Notes: generated from the letters alone by a model not told the origin. A stretch of 64,000 bases of DNA from Betaproteobacteria bacterium (GCA_016713305.1 JADJPK010000005.1:619943-683942); one strand, 5' to 3'; counted from the first letter of the stretch, positions 26,370 through 40,049 are shown. Numbers and translations: made by a program.

Positions 26370-28760
26370 ATGACGGCGCCTGCCGACGGCCCCGCATCCG
26401 CCCTTTCTCCGGGCCCCCGCCGCGGATCACGCGCATTCCCGGGGTACCTCGCGCCGGCAGAGTCCGCCAATCTCAGTCAGCAGATCGTCGCCAGCATCGG
26501 CGAGGGGATCGTCGTCTACGACCGTGACCTCGTGTGCATTGCGCGCAACCCCTTCATGGATCGCTACACGGGGGTGCCATCGAGCGAGGTCCTGGGCCGG
26601 CACATGTTCGATCTGTCGCCGGGCCTGCAGGAGCACGGCCTCGCGCAGATCCTGCAGCGCGTCTTCGAGGGAGAGACCGTCCGGGTCGAGGAGCTCATTC
26701 CCCGGCTTCGCGGAGGCCATCCGGTGTCGCCTTCCGAAAGCGGGCAGCTCGATCCCGATTCGGTGCTGTGGCAGCGGAACACGTATCAACCCTACTACGA
26801 TGGCGAAGGGCGCATCGCGGGCGCGATGATCATCATCCACGATGTGACGCAGAGCGTCCGTGATCGAGAGGCCATCAAGCGGTCGGAGGCGCTCCTTCGT
26901 CAGCTCGTCGACAATGCGAACGGGACCATCTGGGTCAAGGACCTCGACGGCCGTTTTCTTCTGGTGAACGGCCATGGCGCGAAGACGCTCGGCAGGGCGC
27001 CGGAGGACGTGCTGGGGCGCACGGTCTTCGACCTCTATCCGCGGCCTGTCGCGGAAGAACTGGCGCGCAAGGACCGGGCCGTCGTGCAGAGCGGAACGGC
27101 CACGTCGGTCGAGGAGGCGCAGACTCATCCCGCGGACGGGGCCATGCACCTCGCCACCCGCTTTCCGATCCGCGATGTCGCCGGGCGTCTCAGCGGTCTC
27201 GGCGCCATCTGCGCAGACATCACGCACCTCAAGCGGGTGGAGGCGCGCCTGCGCGACGAGGAGCACCGGCTGCTCGCCATCGCCGACAATCTTCCCGCCA
27301 TCCTGGTTCTCAAGGATCCCGAGGGCCACTACGTGCTCGTCAATGCCCAGTGCGAGGCCCAGTTCGGCGTGGCGCGAGATCGGATGATCGGCCGTACCGA
27401 CTTCGAATTCTTTTCCACGGAAGAAGCCTCGCAGTTCCGTGCCAACGACGTTCACGTGATGCAGTCCGGCACCCGTCTCGTCGTCGAGGAGACGGCGAGT
27501 TTCCGCGGCGAACGCCGGTACTATCTGTCGCACAAGTTTCCCGTCTCCGACGTTGCGGGCGCGGCGCGCTTTCTGTGCATCGTCTCCATCGACATCACCG
27601 AAAGGAAGCTGGCCGAGCAGGCGCTCGCCGAGAGCGAACTGCGTAACCGCACCTTGCTGAATGCACTCGCCGACGGCGTTTTCGTCGCGCAGGAGCATCG
27701 TTTCGTGTTCGCCAATCCCGCTCTCGTGAACATGCTCGGATACACGCTTGCGGAGTTCGCCGACCTCCCCTTCGGCCGCGTGGTCGCGCCCGAGTACCTG
27801 ACGATATGGACCGACCGCTTCGATCAGCGGATCGCCGGCGCCGGCTCTCCGCCCTCGTCCTACGAACTGGAGTTCGTCTGCAAGGATGGGGTGCGGCGGA
27901 TCTGGCTGGAGCTCCGGGCGAGCCGCATCCGCTACGGAAACCGGCCGGCCGTGCTGGGCGTGTTGCGGGACATGAGTGTCCGGCGCGAAGCCGAAGACCG
28001 CATCCGCGCGCTCAATGCCGAACTCGAGGAACGCGTGGAACAGCGGACGGCCGAACTGACCGCCGCGAACCAGGAGCTGGAAAGCTTCGCCTATGCCGTC
28101 TCTCACGACCTTCGGGCGCCTCTGCGGGCAATGAGCGGCTTCAGCGAGGCGCTCGTGGAGGACTACGGCAACGGTCTGCAGGACGAGGCCCGGCACTACC
28201 TGGAACAGATCGTGGCTGGGAGCCGGCAGATGGGCGATCTCATCGACGGCCTGCTGCTCCTCTCCCGCAGCACTCGCGGTGAACTTCGCCGCGAACGTGT
28301 CGACATCACCCGCCTTGCGACGCGTGCCTTGGAGGAACTGGTCCGCGCTCACCCGGCACGCAACGTCGACTGGCGGGTGGAACCCGGCCTCGTTGCCGAG
28401 GGCGACCCGCGCATGCTGGATTCCGTGGTTCGCAACCTCGTGGACAACGCATGGAAATACTCGGCGCACACGCGTGAGGCTCGCATCGAGGTGACGTCGG
28501 AAGAGATCGAAGGCAAGCGGTTCTTCTGCGTGTCCGACAACGGCGCCGGGTTCTCCATGTCACACGCGAAGAAGCTGTACCAGCCGTTCCAGCGTCTGCA
28601 CCGGCAGGACGAGTTTCCCGGCCTCGGTGTCGGTCTGGCGACCGTGCAGCGCATCGTGCACCGGCACGGCGGGACAATTCTTGCCGAATCCGCGCCGGGA
28701 AAGGGCGCAAGGTTCCGGGTGTCGCTGCCGATAACCGACAAGGAAGGGGGGGCTGCGTGA
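26370..28760 (+). CDS. Multi-PAS sensor histidine kinase
   Basis: A 796-residue soluble kinase without clear membrane helices. Four PAS domains begin near residues 40, 170, 300 and 424 (each ending in a DVT/DIT/DMS..R.EAE-type PAC motif), followed by a coiled coil (LNAELEERVEQRTAEL), the HisKA domain with AVSHDLRAPLRAM (His about 578), and an HATPase domain with NLVDNAWKYS and GLGVGLATVQRIV. The architecture resembles phytochrome-like cytosolic kinases paired with Rcp1 regulators. The start is ATG 26370, giving MTAPADGPASA. The stop overlaps the GTG of the response regulator gene by 4 bp, so the pair is translationally coupled. Confidence 0.93.
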   Translation: MTAPADGPASALSPGPRRGSRAFPGYLAPAESANLSQQIVASIGEGIVVYDRDLVCIARNPFMDRYTGVPSSEVLGRHMFDLSPGLQEHGLAQILQRVFEGETVRVEELIPRLRGGHPVSPSESGQLDPDSVLWQRNTYQPYYDGEGRIAGAMIIIHDVTQSVRDREAIKRSEALLRQLVDNANGTIWVKDLDGRFLLVNGHGAKTLGRAPEDVLGRTVFDLYPRPVAEELARKDRAVVQSGTATSVEEAQTHPADGAMHLATRFPIRDVAGRLSGLGAICADITHLKRVEARLRDEEHRLLAIADNLPAILVLKDPEGHYVLVNAQCEAQFGVARDRMIGRTDFEFFSTEEASQFRANDVHVMQSGTRLVVEETASFRGERRYYLSHKFPVSDVAGAARFLCIVSIDITERKLAEQALAESELRNRTLLNALADGVFVAQEHRFVFANPALVNMLGYTLAEFADLPFGRVVAPEYLTIWTDRFDQRIAGAGSPPSSYELEFVCKDGVRRIWLELRASRIRYGNRPAVLGVLRDMSVRREAEDRIRALNAELEERVEQRTAELTAANQELESFAYAVSHDLRAPLRAMSGFSEALVEDYGNGLQDEARHYLEQIVAGSRQMGDLIDGLLLLSRSTRGELRRERVDITRLATRALEELVRAHPARNVDWRVEPGLVAEGDPRMLDSVVRNLVDNAWKYSAHTREARIEVTSEEIEGKRFFCVSDNGAGFSMSHAKKLYQPFQRLHRQDEFPGLGVGLATVQRIVHRHGGTILAESAPGKGARFRVSLPITDKEGGAA

Positions 28761-29194
28761 GCCGCCACACCATTCTCCTCGTGGAGGACAACCCGCAGGA
28801 CGAAATGCTCACCCTACGAGCGCTCAACAAGGTCAATCTCGCCAATGGCGTGGAGGTGGTCCGCGATGGTCAGCAGGCCCTGGACTATCTGTTCGGGGAA
28901 GGCGAGTTCGCCCACCGTTCGGCTGCAGGACAGCCGGCGATCGTGATGCTGGACCTCAACCTGCCGAAGATCGGCGGTCTGGAGGTGCTCGCCCGCATGC
29001 GGGCGGACGAGCGCACGAAACTCACCCCGGTCGTGGTGCTGACGTCGTCCGACGAGGAGAGCGACCGGCTGCGCAGCTACCGCGACGGCGCCAACAGCTT
29101 TGTCCGGAAACCGGTCGCGTTCTCCGAGTTTGCCGAGAAGGTGGCCAATCTTGGCGTGTACTGGCTCGCGACCAACGAACCGCCTCAAGGCTGA
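28757..29194 (+). CDS. Single-domain response regulator (Rcp1-like)
   Basis: A 145-residue stand-alone receiver. It has the acidic pocket VEDN near the N-terminus, the phospho-acceptor Asp in VMLDLNLPKIGGLEVL, the switch Thr/Ser in VVVLTSSDEE and the Lys in SFVRKPVAFSEF. The extended loop before the Asp (ALDYLFGEGEFAHRS) is typical of Rcp1-type regulators that partner phytochrome-like kinases. The GTG start overlaps the kinase stop by 4 bp, so the cognate kinase is the upstream gene. It has no output domain and so should signal by protein contact or phosphorelay. Confidence 0.92.
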   Translation: MSRHTILLVEDNPQDEMLTLRALNKVNLANGVEVVRDGQQALDYLFGEGEFAHRSAAGQPAIVMLDLNLPKIGGLEVLARMRADERTKLTPVVVLTSSDEESDRLRSYRDGANSFVRKPVAFSEFAEKVANLGVYWLATNEPPQG

Positions 29195-29410
29195 ATTCGA
29201 TGACGTCTGGAAGCACCTCGACCCGTTTCATGTCCGGGGCCCCGAAAACGGGCTCCCGGAAAGGTGTCGAGGCCTCGGAGGCGACGTGCGGATATCCGGC
29301 CGAAGACATCCTGTTCCCCTTGCGTCGCCGGCTTGCGCCGGATGAGTCCCGATCCGAGGGACCCTTCCGCGCGCCCGACCCTTTGCGCGTTGCCGATGCG
29401 CGGAGCCTTC

Positions 29411-33391
<3,981 letters not shown>

Positions 33392-33513
33392 AGGATACGG
33401 ATCGCATTCCGGCAGGAGCCGGACCACGGCAAGGCGGCGCGGGAGGCGAGATCGGAGATCCCGCCAAGGCGGCTGGCGCCGGTCGCCCGGGTTTTCCCGA
33501 GAGCTGACGCAAC

Positions 33514-34695
33514 ATGGAAACGATGGGACACGGCAATACTCATGTGCTGGTCGTCGATGACCAGCCCGACAATCTGCTCCTGCTCGAGGACCTCCTGGAG
33601 GGCCACTATTTCGTGCACACGGCGCACGACGGTGACGAGGCGCTCGACTACCTCAACCGGGGGCAGCCTGCCGATCTCATCCTGCTGGATGTGGTCATGC
33701 CCGGGCTCAACGGCTACGAGGTCTGCCGCCGGCTGAAGGAGAACCCCCAGACCTGGGACATCCCGGTGATCTTTCTCACCAGCCTCGAAAGCGCCGCGGA
33801 CGAGGAGCGTGGTCTGTCTCTGGGGGCCGAGGATTTCATTCACAAGCCGTTCTCCCCGCCGGTCGCCCTCGCGCGAGTGCGCAATCATCTCAAGCTGAGC
33901 CGGGCGACTCGCATGTTGCGGGAACGCAATCTCGATCTCGAGTACATCGTCGCCGAACGTACGCGGGAAATCCAGGCACAGGCAGACGAACTGGTAAGAC
34001 GCGGCCAGCAGGTCGTGGCATCCCAGGACGCCACGATCATGGCCTTCTGCTCACTGGCCGAAGCGCGGGATTACGAGACGGGCAACCACATCCGCCGCAC
34101 GCAGAACTATGTCCGGTTGCTTGCCCAGAAGCTCCAGGGCACGCCGCAGTACAAGGGTCAGCTCTCGGACGAGATCATCGATCTGCTGTACAAGTCCGCG
34201 CCCCTGCACGACATCGGCAAGGTGGCGATTCCGGACGCGGTCCTGCTGAAGCCGGGAAAGCTCGACCCGGAGGAGTGGGAGGTGATGAAGATGCACACCG
34301 TCCACGGGCGCGATGCCATCGTGTCTGCCGAGCAGACGCTCGGCGAGGACGAGGGTTCTTTCCTGCGGTATGCCCGCGAGATCGCCTACGGGCATCACGA
34401 ACGGTGGGATGGCACCGGTTATCCGCAGGGGCTGGCGGGCGATACGATTCCCCTGTCTGCCCGGATCATGGCCGTTGCGGACGTCTACGATGCCCTCATC
34501 TCGCGGCGGGTCTACAAACCCGCCTTCTCGCACCAGCAGGCCATCGACATGATCGTCAAGGGCCGGGGCGGGCATTTCGAGCCCGGACTCGTGGATGCTT
34601 TCCTGGCCGTTGCCGATGCGTTCAAGGCAATTGCCCTGCGTTTCGCCGACGAGCCGGACGGCAATCGGCAGGATCCCGTGCTCGCCGCCTCCTGA
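33514..34695 (+). CDS. Response regulator with HD-GYP domain (c-di-GMP phosphodiesterase)
   Basis: A 393-residue protein: receiver in residues about 8-130 (phospho-Asp in LILLDVVMPGLNGYEV), a helical linker, then an HD-GYP domain (about 175-360). The metal and signature residues are all present: HDIGKVAIPD with the HD pair, HHERWDGTGYP with the GYP motif, and the downstream IMAVADVYDALISRRVYK. It should hydrolyse c-di-GMP when phosphorylated. It lies 122 bp after the hybrid kinase and is the likely final output of the four-gene signalling island, perhaps controlling a motile-sessile switch. The gap holds no gene. Confidence 0.94.
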   Translation: METMGHGNTHVLVVDDQPDNLLLLEDLLEGHYFVHTAHDGDEALDYLNRGQPADLILLDVVMPGLNGYEVCRRLKENPQTWDIPVIFLTSLESAADEERGLSLGAEDFIHKPFSPPVALARVRNHLKLSRATRMLRERNLDLEYIVAERTREIQAQADELVRRGQQVVASQDATIMAFCSLAEARDYETGNHIRRTQNYVRLLAQKLQGTPQYKGQLSDEIIDLLYKSAPLHDIGKVAIPDAVLLKPGKLDPEEWEVMKMHTVHGRDAIVSAEQTLGEDEGSFLRYAREIAYGHHERWDGTGYPQGLAGDTIPLSARIMAVADVYDALISRRVYKPAFSHQQAIDMIVKGRGGHFEPGLVDAFLAVADAFKAIALRFADEPDGNRQDPVLAAS

Positions 34696-34723
34696 AGGGG
34701 AGGGCGGATGCCCCGCCGGCGGA

Positions 34724-35449
34724 TCAGATCATCCTGGAGTTCTGGCGCGGCCGGCGGCGCAGTTGCCAACCGACCATGAGTGCGCCCGTCGCGATCAGGG
34801 CATAAGTGCCCGGTTCCGGCACTGCCGTCACGGCCACGTCATCCAGTCCGACCAGGCAGCACCCTCCTTTTCCGGCACCCTGGAACGAGATCGTCGTCAC
34901 CATGTCCTGTGCGGTGAAGCGGAAGCTGAAGCGCTCCCAGGCCGTCGGATCACTCGTGCCTCCCGAGCTGGTGAAAACCTCGTCGTGATAGACGCCGGAC
35001 AGATCCCCGGCCATCGCGCGGACCGCATTGGGCCCGGCATAGTTCGCGTCGCCGTTTCCCCCGCGACCGATGTGGAATACGACCTCGTAGACGGTACCGA
35101 CGTCCGTCAGGATGTCCTGAGTCACGCCGGCGTAGACGCCGTCGTTGTGATAGCCGGTGAAGTCGACCAGCTTGTTCCCGTCCTTGGCATCGACACCCCA
35201 GTCACCTTGGCCCATGCCCACCCAGCCGAGTTCCGCGCCGAACACCGTCCAGCCCGGAAGGGTCATGGAGCCGGGCAACAGCGACATGTTCACGTGACTG
35301 TCCCCGATGAATGTGGACTCGATGTCCTCGAAACTGCCGTTGTAGACCAGGTTCATGGGCGGATCGAGGGAGATGGCCTGGGCTTCCCAGGGGCACAGCG
35401 AGGCGCCAAGCAGCAGGGAAGTGCCCAGGACTTGAGTGATGCGGTTCAC
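34724..35449 (-). CDS. PEP-CTERM sorting domain-containing secreted protein
   Basis: A 241-residue exported protein. The GTG at 35449, preceded by GGAGATCCCGCC, gives a signal peptide ending PWEAQA. The body (NLVYNGSFEDIES, then a jelly-roll-like beta domain to about 210) resembles the DUF642/carbohydrate-binding type found in many PEP-CTERM proteins. The C-terminus has the exosortase tripartite signal: VPEPGTYALI, one hydrophobic helix and a basic RRRPRQ tail. Exosortase should cleave it and release it into the exopolysaccharide matrix. No exosortase gene is in the window. A sigma-54-like promoter and an AT-rich inverted repeat precede it. Confidence 0.93.
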   Translation of the reverse strand: MNRITQVLGTSLLLGASLCPWEAQAISLDPPMNLVYNGSFEDIESTFIGDSHVNMSLLPGSMTLPGWTVFGAELGWVGMGQGDWGVDAKDGNKLVDFTGYHNDGVYAGVTQDILTDVGTVYEVVFHIGRGGNGDANYAGPNAVRAMAGDLSGVYHDEVFTSSGGTSDPTAWERFSFRFTAQDMVTTISFQGAGKGGCCLVGLDDVAVTAVPEPGTYALIATGALMVGWQLRRRPRQNSRMI

Positions 35450-35459
35450 GGCGGGATCT

Positions 35460-35488
35460 CCAAAATTAACAAAATGGAAGAATTTTGG
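35460..35488. repeat. AT-rich inverted repeat in the leader of the PEP-CTERM gene
   Basis: CCAAAATT and AATTTTGG form perfect 8 bp arms around a 13-base spacer. In this GC-rich genome the 30 bp AT-rich patch is striking. It falls between the predicted transcription start (about 35486) and the ribosome binding site, so it would form a hairpin in the 5' leader or serve as a protein-binding dyad. Such AT-rich leaders are common upstream of PEP-CTERM genes. Confidence 0.5.
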
Positions 35489-35496
35489 GGACCCCA

Positions 35497-35512
35497 AGCC
35501 GGATTCGTGCCA
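35497..35512 (-). promoter_or_regulatory. Sigma-54 (-24/-12) promoter of the PEP-CTERM gene
   Basis: On the minus strand TGGCACG-AATC-CGGCT matches the RpoN consensus TGGCACG-N4-TTGCW with the invariant GG and GC dinucleotides exactly 10 bases apart. Transcription would start about 12 bp on, near 35486, giving a leader of some 37 bases before the GTG. This agrees with the known control of PEP-CTERM genes by the PrsK-PrsR-RpoN system in related bacteria; the activator site was not located. Confidence 0.6.
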
Positions 35513-35587
35513 CGGCGGAAGGCGGCTCGGTCGAACGGGTGAGGACCACGGCCGGCACCGGCTCGCGGAGAGGCGGGATCGGATCCG

Positions 35588-36193
35588 TCAGGGAAGCCGG
35601 GGAGCGCCCGGTCCGGCACCGTGGCTGGCCGCCAGACGGATGACGTCGGGAAAGAACCGCTCGAAAGCTTCTTCGAATGCCCGAAGGTTGCCATGCAACT
35701 CCGACACGCCGCCCGCCAGGGGAAGTCCGGCCGCCGACCGTCGCGCCATCAAGTCGAGAGCCCTGCCTACCCCGGTCAGGCGTTCGTACGATCGGAGCCA
35801 GTCCTGGCTCGCCATGGCCGGAAGCATCCGGGCGAAGCGTTCGGGAACCGGCTGCGGTGAGGCGGCGAGTTCCACATAGGTTCGCGCCGCGAAGTCGGCA
35901 AGCGGTTCTTCATGCCAGCGGCGCCAGTCACGTGCCAGAAAATGATCGAAGAAGAGGTCGACCAGGATGCCGGCGTGGCGCCTTCGTTGCGGCGACACCA
36001 GCCGTTTGGCAGCCTGCACGACCGGGTGGGTGTCGGTGAAGGTGTCGATCGCGCGGTGCAGGCGTATGCCTCGTGCCACCTCGCCTTCGTAGCCGCTCGA
36101 CACGATCGGTCCCTTGACGAAATCGCCCAGCAGACTGCCCAGCCGGCCTTCCGCGCCGGGAGGGGACAGGTACAGATGGGCAAGGAAGTTCAC
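35588..36193 (-). CDS. acpH: Acyl carrier protein phosphodiesterase
   Basis: A 201-residue protein matching AcpH: starts NFLAHLYLSPPGAEGRLGSLLGDFVKG, then RGIRLHRAIDTFTDTHPVV with the HD-type metal residues, and GILVDLFFDHFLARDW, with the DxxxDHFL pattern of this family. It removes the 4'-phosphopantetheine arm from acyl carrier protein. A GTG at 36193 gives the usual start (VNFLAHLYLS read with Met); in-frame DNA upstream is Arg-rich and unrelated. It lies upstream of the PEP-CTERM gene on the same strand but that gene has its own promoter. Confidence 0.92.
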   Translation of the reverse strand: MNFLAHLYLSPPGAEGRLGSLLGDFVKGPIVSSGYEGEVARGIRLHRAIDTFTDTHPVVQAAKRLVSPQRRRHAGILVDLFFDHFLARDWRRWHEEPLADFAARTYVELAASPQPVPERFARMLPAMASQDWLRSYERLTGVGRALDLMARRSAAGLPLAGGVSELHGNLRAFEEAFERFFPDVIRLAASHGAGPGAPRLP

Positions 36194-36290
36194 CGGGCCG
36201 GCCCGTAGCGGCGCCGGCGAAAGGACCGCCCGGCAGGTCCGTGCGCCCGCCACGGACGAATGCACCCGTCCTGGCGGCGGGTGCCGGAGA

Positions 36291-37586
36291 TCACTGCCTA
36301 CCCATGTAGTCGCCGGTGAGGTGCAGCAGCGTGCGCACGCCCAGCTTGAGCGCCGACTCGTCGATGGAGAACCGTGGCGAGTGGTTGTAGGCCATCTTCG
36401 CGGGGTCCTGGCCCGCGGGCGTGCCGCCGAGGAACACGAACAGCCCCGGCGCCCGCTGTGCAAAGAACGAGAAATCCTCCGCGCCCATCAGACGATCGCG
36501 CAACTGGACGTTCCTTGCGCCTGCCACCCGCTGAAGCGTCGGCAGCATGCGTGCGGTCAGAGCCGGGTCGTTGATGGTGACGGCGTAGGGCTTCTCGATC
36601 GTGACTTCGGCACTCGCGCCGGCGGCCTCGGCGATGTTCTCGGCAGTCCGCCGGATCCGTGCGTGAATGTCGTCCCGAAGCGCTTCGTCGAACGTGCGGA
36701 TGGTGCCGACCATGGTCACTCTATCCGGGATGATGTTGAAGCGGATGCCGCCGTCGATGCCGCCGATCGTCACGACCGCAGGTTCCTTGGCGATGTTGAC
36801 CTGCCGGCTCACGATGGTCTGCAAGCCCATCACGATCTGGGCCGCGGTCACGATCGGATCGACGCCGCCCCACGGGGCGGAACCGTGCGTCTGCCGGCCT
36901 TTCACCACGATCTTGAGCACGTCCGCAGCGGCCAGAGTCGCCCCGGGCCGGTAACCCAGCTCTCCCGCGTTGAGCATCGAGCCGATGTGCAGACCGAAGA
37001 CGACTTCGGGCCGGGGCTCGTCGAACGCGCCTTCCTTGAGCATCAATGCGGCGCCGCCTTCCTCGCCGGGCGGAGGACCCTCCTCCGCCGGCTGGAACAG
37101 CAGCTTCACCGTGCCGGGGAGTCGATCGCGCACGCCGGCGAGGACTTCGGCGGCCCCCATCAGCATCGCCACGTGGGTGTCGTGTCCGCAGGCGTGCATC
37201 ACGCCCGTCTCCTTGCCTGCATAGGTCGTCCGCACTTTCGATGCGAACGGCAGATCGACCTCTTCGGTGACGGGCAGCGCATCCATGTCCGCGCGCAGCG
37301 CCACCACCGGTCCGGGCAGCCCTCCGCGGAGCACCGCCACCACACCTGTCTTCCCGACCCCGGTGCGGACCTCGTATCCGAGCGATGTCAGATGATCCGC
37401 CACCAGTTTCGCAGTGCGAAATTCGCGGTTGCCGAGTTCCGGATTCTGGTGGATGTCCCGGCGCCAGGCGATCACCTTGGGTTCCACGCGGTCGGCGAGC
37501 GCATCGAATTCGTCCTGGAGCGACGCGGCCGACGCGGGCGAAACGGCAACGAGCAGGAGTGTCCCTGCGAAGAAGGTGCGAAGCAT
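36291..37586 (-). CDS. Exported M20-family amidohydrolase/aminoacylase
   Basis: A 431-residue peptidase M20D protein with a signal peptide (MLRTFFAGTLLLVAVSPASA, cleaved after ASA). Metal ligands are visible in MHACGHDTHVAML, FQPAEEGPPPGEEGG, LHIG and MGAEDFSFF; the dimerisation lid lies between about 195 and 310. The family includes hippurate, indole-acetyl-amino-acid and N-acyl-amino-acid hydrolases; the signal peptide implies a periplasmic role in scavenging acylated amino acids. It lies just upstream of acpH on the same strand with a 97 bp gap. Confidence 0.92.
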   Translation of the reverse strand: MLRTFFAGTLLLVAVSPASAASLQDEFDALADRVEPKVIAWRRDIHQNPELGNREFRTAKLVADHLTSLGYEVRTGVGKTGVVAVLRGGLPGPVVALRADMDALPVTEEVDLPFASKVRTTYAGKETGVMHACGHDTHVAMLMGAAEVLAGVRDRLPGTVKLLFQPAEEGPPPGEEGGAALMLKEGAFDEPRPEVVFGLHIGSMLNAGELGYRPGATLAAADVLKIVVKGRQTHGSAPWGGVDPIVTAAQIVMGLQTIVSRQVNIAKEPAVVTIGGIDGGIRFNIIPDRVTMVGTIRTFDEALRDDIHARIRRTAENIAEAAGASAEVTIEKPYAVTINDPALTARMLPTLQRVAGARNVQLRDRLMGAEDFSFFAQRAPGLFVFLGGTPAGQDPAKMAYNHSPRFSIDESALKLGVRTLLHLTGDYMGRQ

Positions 37587-37734
37587 GGCGGTATCGGCGT
37601 GGGCAAGGAGACAGGGCGAGTGTCACCGGCGCACCGCGACCCGTCAATGGCCGCTCCGCGGAATCACGCGCCCTCGGGTTCTGCGAAACGTCGATCCGCG
37701 CTAGTCTCTCGATCCCTCGTCCTTTCATGCTGCC

Positions 37735-38815
37735 ATGCCGTCGCTTCCCGATCCTAGACCCGCATCCGACTTTCCGGCAGAACCCCTGCATGACCGCTTG
37801 CGATCGGCGTGGGACGCGCGTGCCCAGGGCCGGTCTTCCCACGCGTGGACCGGACTCGTCCGAGGCGTCCGCAGATCGCTGGAAAGAGGTGATGACGACG
37901 ATGTCGTCTCGCTCCTGAGGGGGACGGTCCCCGGGGCCGCCTTGCTGGCTGCGCGTGCAGTCGACGATGCGGTGAACGGGATAGGGACCGAAGAGGATCT
38001 CGCGCTTGCCGCCCGCGTCTTCCTGATGCCGGTTCTCGTCGTCACGGCCGGAGCCTTCCCTGCCGTCGTCCCCGGGGCCGTGGCGGAGACCGGGGAGATC
38101 GTGCAAACCATGCGCGCTGCCGGTGCGCTGGGACCGGTCGAGAGCTTCGCCCTCTCCGGGGCACTGGGGGGCCGGCGAAGAGGCGGCGGGAAAGTCGCCG
38201 GCCGCATTGCACCGGTTCGTCCGCGCAGGCGCAGCCGAGGGCGGCGTGGAACTGCTGCACCCTGCCCCCGTCGAGATCGATTCCGCGGACGAGAGGGTTC
38301 ACATCCGTTTCCTCGCAGGTATGTCGGTGACCGCAGGACACGCGCCGACATTCCTGGAAACTGCGGGCGGAGTGGGCCGCTGGGGCATGACCATGGCGCG
38401 CCTGCTTGCACGGCAGCTGACGCCCGCCGGCGTCTCGCTGCTCGCCATTCCGCGCGCCCCCATGTCCTGGTACTGCGCCGTGGCGGAAGGCACCTTCGCC
38501 CGCGAGGAAGCGTCCTTCAATCTCTTCGCGACGAGCGCGATCCGGCAGATTCGCTCGAGCACCGGCGATCCCTTCGCGGTCGTGTCTTCCTGTTCCGACG
38601 GGACGATTCGCATCGATCTTCGTTCGCCATTCGACGAGATGGAGGCGCGGTCGCATGTCTGGACGCTCCATGCGCATCACGATCTCGACCGTGTCGAGCG
38701 CTCGATCGTCGATCTGCTGAAGGAATGCCGCCTGGACGATGTGCGCCTGTCGCCGGAAATCGCGGCACCCCTTCCCTTGCATCCGGCCGGCCTCGCAGGT
38801 CGTTTGCTCTCCTGA
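37735..38815 (+). pseudogene. Hypothetical protein gene split by a frameshift
   Basis: The frame from ATG 37735 (MPSLPDPRPASDFPAE) reads a coherent Ala/Leu-rich protein up to VESFALSGALG near 38166. It then degenerates into Arg-rich sequence, while the +1 frame continues with AGEEAAGKSPAALHRFVRAGA and a well-formed C-terminal half to the stop at 38815. Removing one base from the run of six G at 38166-38171 would join them into one protein of about 359 residues. I do not recognise a family; there is a hydrophobic patch (VFLMPVLVVTAGAFPAVVPG) but no clear motif. It lies between the M20 amidohydrolase and P450 genes. Confidence 0.7.
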
Positions 38816-38837
38816 GGCGTTTCCCGCGGGAGGCGGG

Positions 38838-40049
38838 TCAGTCGAGGACGCAGGGCACCGACCGGAATCCGCGAAAGCGCACGCGGCCCGCGCGCACCGG
38901 CGGACCCTCGAGACGGAACCTGGGGAACCGTGCGAGAAACCGGCCGATGGCGATGCGGCCCTCGAGCCGCGCGAGCGCGTGCCCCGCACAGAGGTGCGTT
39001 CCGGATCCGAAGGCGAGATGGCGGTTGGGCGAGCGCGTGATGTCGAAGCGTTCCGGGTCCGGAAACTGTGCCGGATCGCGATTGGCGGCACCGATGCAAA
39101 GTGTGATGAGCGCGCCTGCCGGCAGGGGCACCCCCCCTACGGATGCGTCCGTGAGCGCGCGGCGATTGCCGATCTGATTCGAGCTTTCGAATCGCAGGCA
39201 TTCCTCCACCGCGGACCGGATGAGGTCCGGCTGCTCGATCAGTCTTGCCTTTTCCTCCGGCCAGACCGAGAACAGGACGAGACTGTTGCCGATGAGGTTG
39301 GTCGTGGTTTCGTGCCCCGCATTCAGCAGGAAGATGCAGTTCTGGAGGAGTTCGGTCTCGGAAAGCCGTTCGCCGCCGGACTCGCCTGCGATGAGCCGGG
39401 TGAGAACGTCCCGCTCGGGATCCCCGGGCGCCGCGCGGCGGCGGCGGACGAGGGACTCCAGGTAGACCGTGAATTCCTCGACGGCCCGGTTGCCGCGGTC
39501 GAGCTGCGACTGCGTGAGCCGCGGCTCCAGCGCTCCGAGGATGGCGAGGGACCACTCCCGCAGCGGGCCTCGCTCTTCACGCGGGACGCCCAGCAGGTTG
39601 CCGATGACTTCGATCGGTATGGCCGAGGCGAAATCGTCGATGAGGTCGGCCGTTCCGCGTGCCTGCATGCCGTCGAGCAACCCGTCCACGAGGCGCACGA
39701 GGCCAGGCTCCATGTCGGAGATCGCGCGCGCGGTGAGCGCGCCGACGATGAGCCGGCGCACGCGCGTGTGCAAGGGCGGGTCGTTGAAGACGAGGCTCGT
39801 CGTGTGATGCACATACAGCGGCGAGCTGCCGAACTTCGGACGGAACTCCTCCGTCTTGTCGGAGCTGAACGTCTTCGGATCCTTGTAGATCCGTTCGCAG
39901 TCCGCATAGCGCGTGACGAACCAGGATCCGTCGGGCAACTGCAGCAGGGGGGATTGCTCGCGCAGGCGCCGATACCAAGGGTAGGGATCCTCCAGGAATC
40001 CGTCGGGCAGGGCGCGAAGATCGAATGCGGGCGGGCGAGCTGTATTCAC
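38838..40049 (-). CDS. Cytochrome P450
   Basis: A 403-residue soluble bacterial P450. Helix I has LNAGHETTTNL with the proton-relay acid-alcohol pair (E-T), helix K has VEECLRFES with the ExxR motif, and the haem loop is LAFGSGTHLCAGHALARLE with the axial Cys. The first residues (FDLRALPDGFLEDPYPWYRRL) are typical of CYP class I proteins that need a ferredoxin and reductase, and none is encoded nearby. The substrate cannot be told. It converges with the split hypothetical gene. Confidence 0.95.
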   Translation of the reverse strand: MNTARPPAFDLRALPDGFLEDPYPWYRRLREQSPLLQLPDGSWFVTRYADCERIYKDPKTFSSDKTEEFRPKFGSSPLYVHHTTSLVFNDPPLHTRVRRLIVGALTARAISDMEPGLVRLVDGLLDGMQARGTADLIDDFASAIPIEVIGNLLGVPREERGPLREWSLAILGALEPRLTQSQLDRGNRAVEEFTVYLESLVRRRRAAPGDPERDVLTRLIAGESGGERLSETELLQNCIFLLNAGHETTTNLIGNSLVLFSVWPEEKARLIEQPDLIRSAVEECLRFESSNQIGNRRALTDASVGGVPLPAGALITLCIGAANRDPAQFPDPERFDITRSPNRHLAFGSGTHLCAGHALARLEGRIAIGRFLARFPRFRLEGPPVRAGRVRFRGFRSVPCVLD

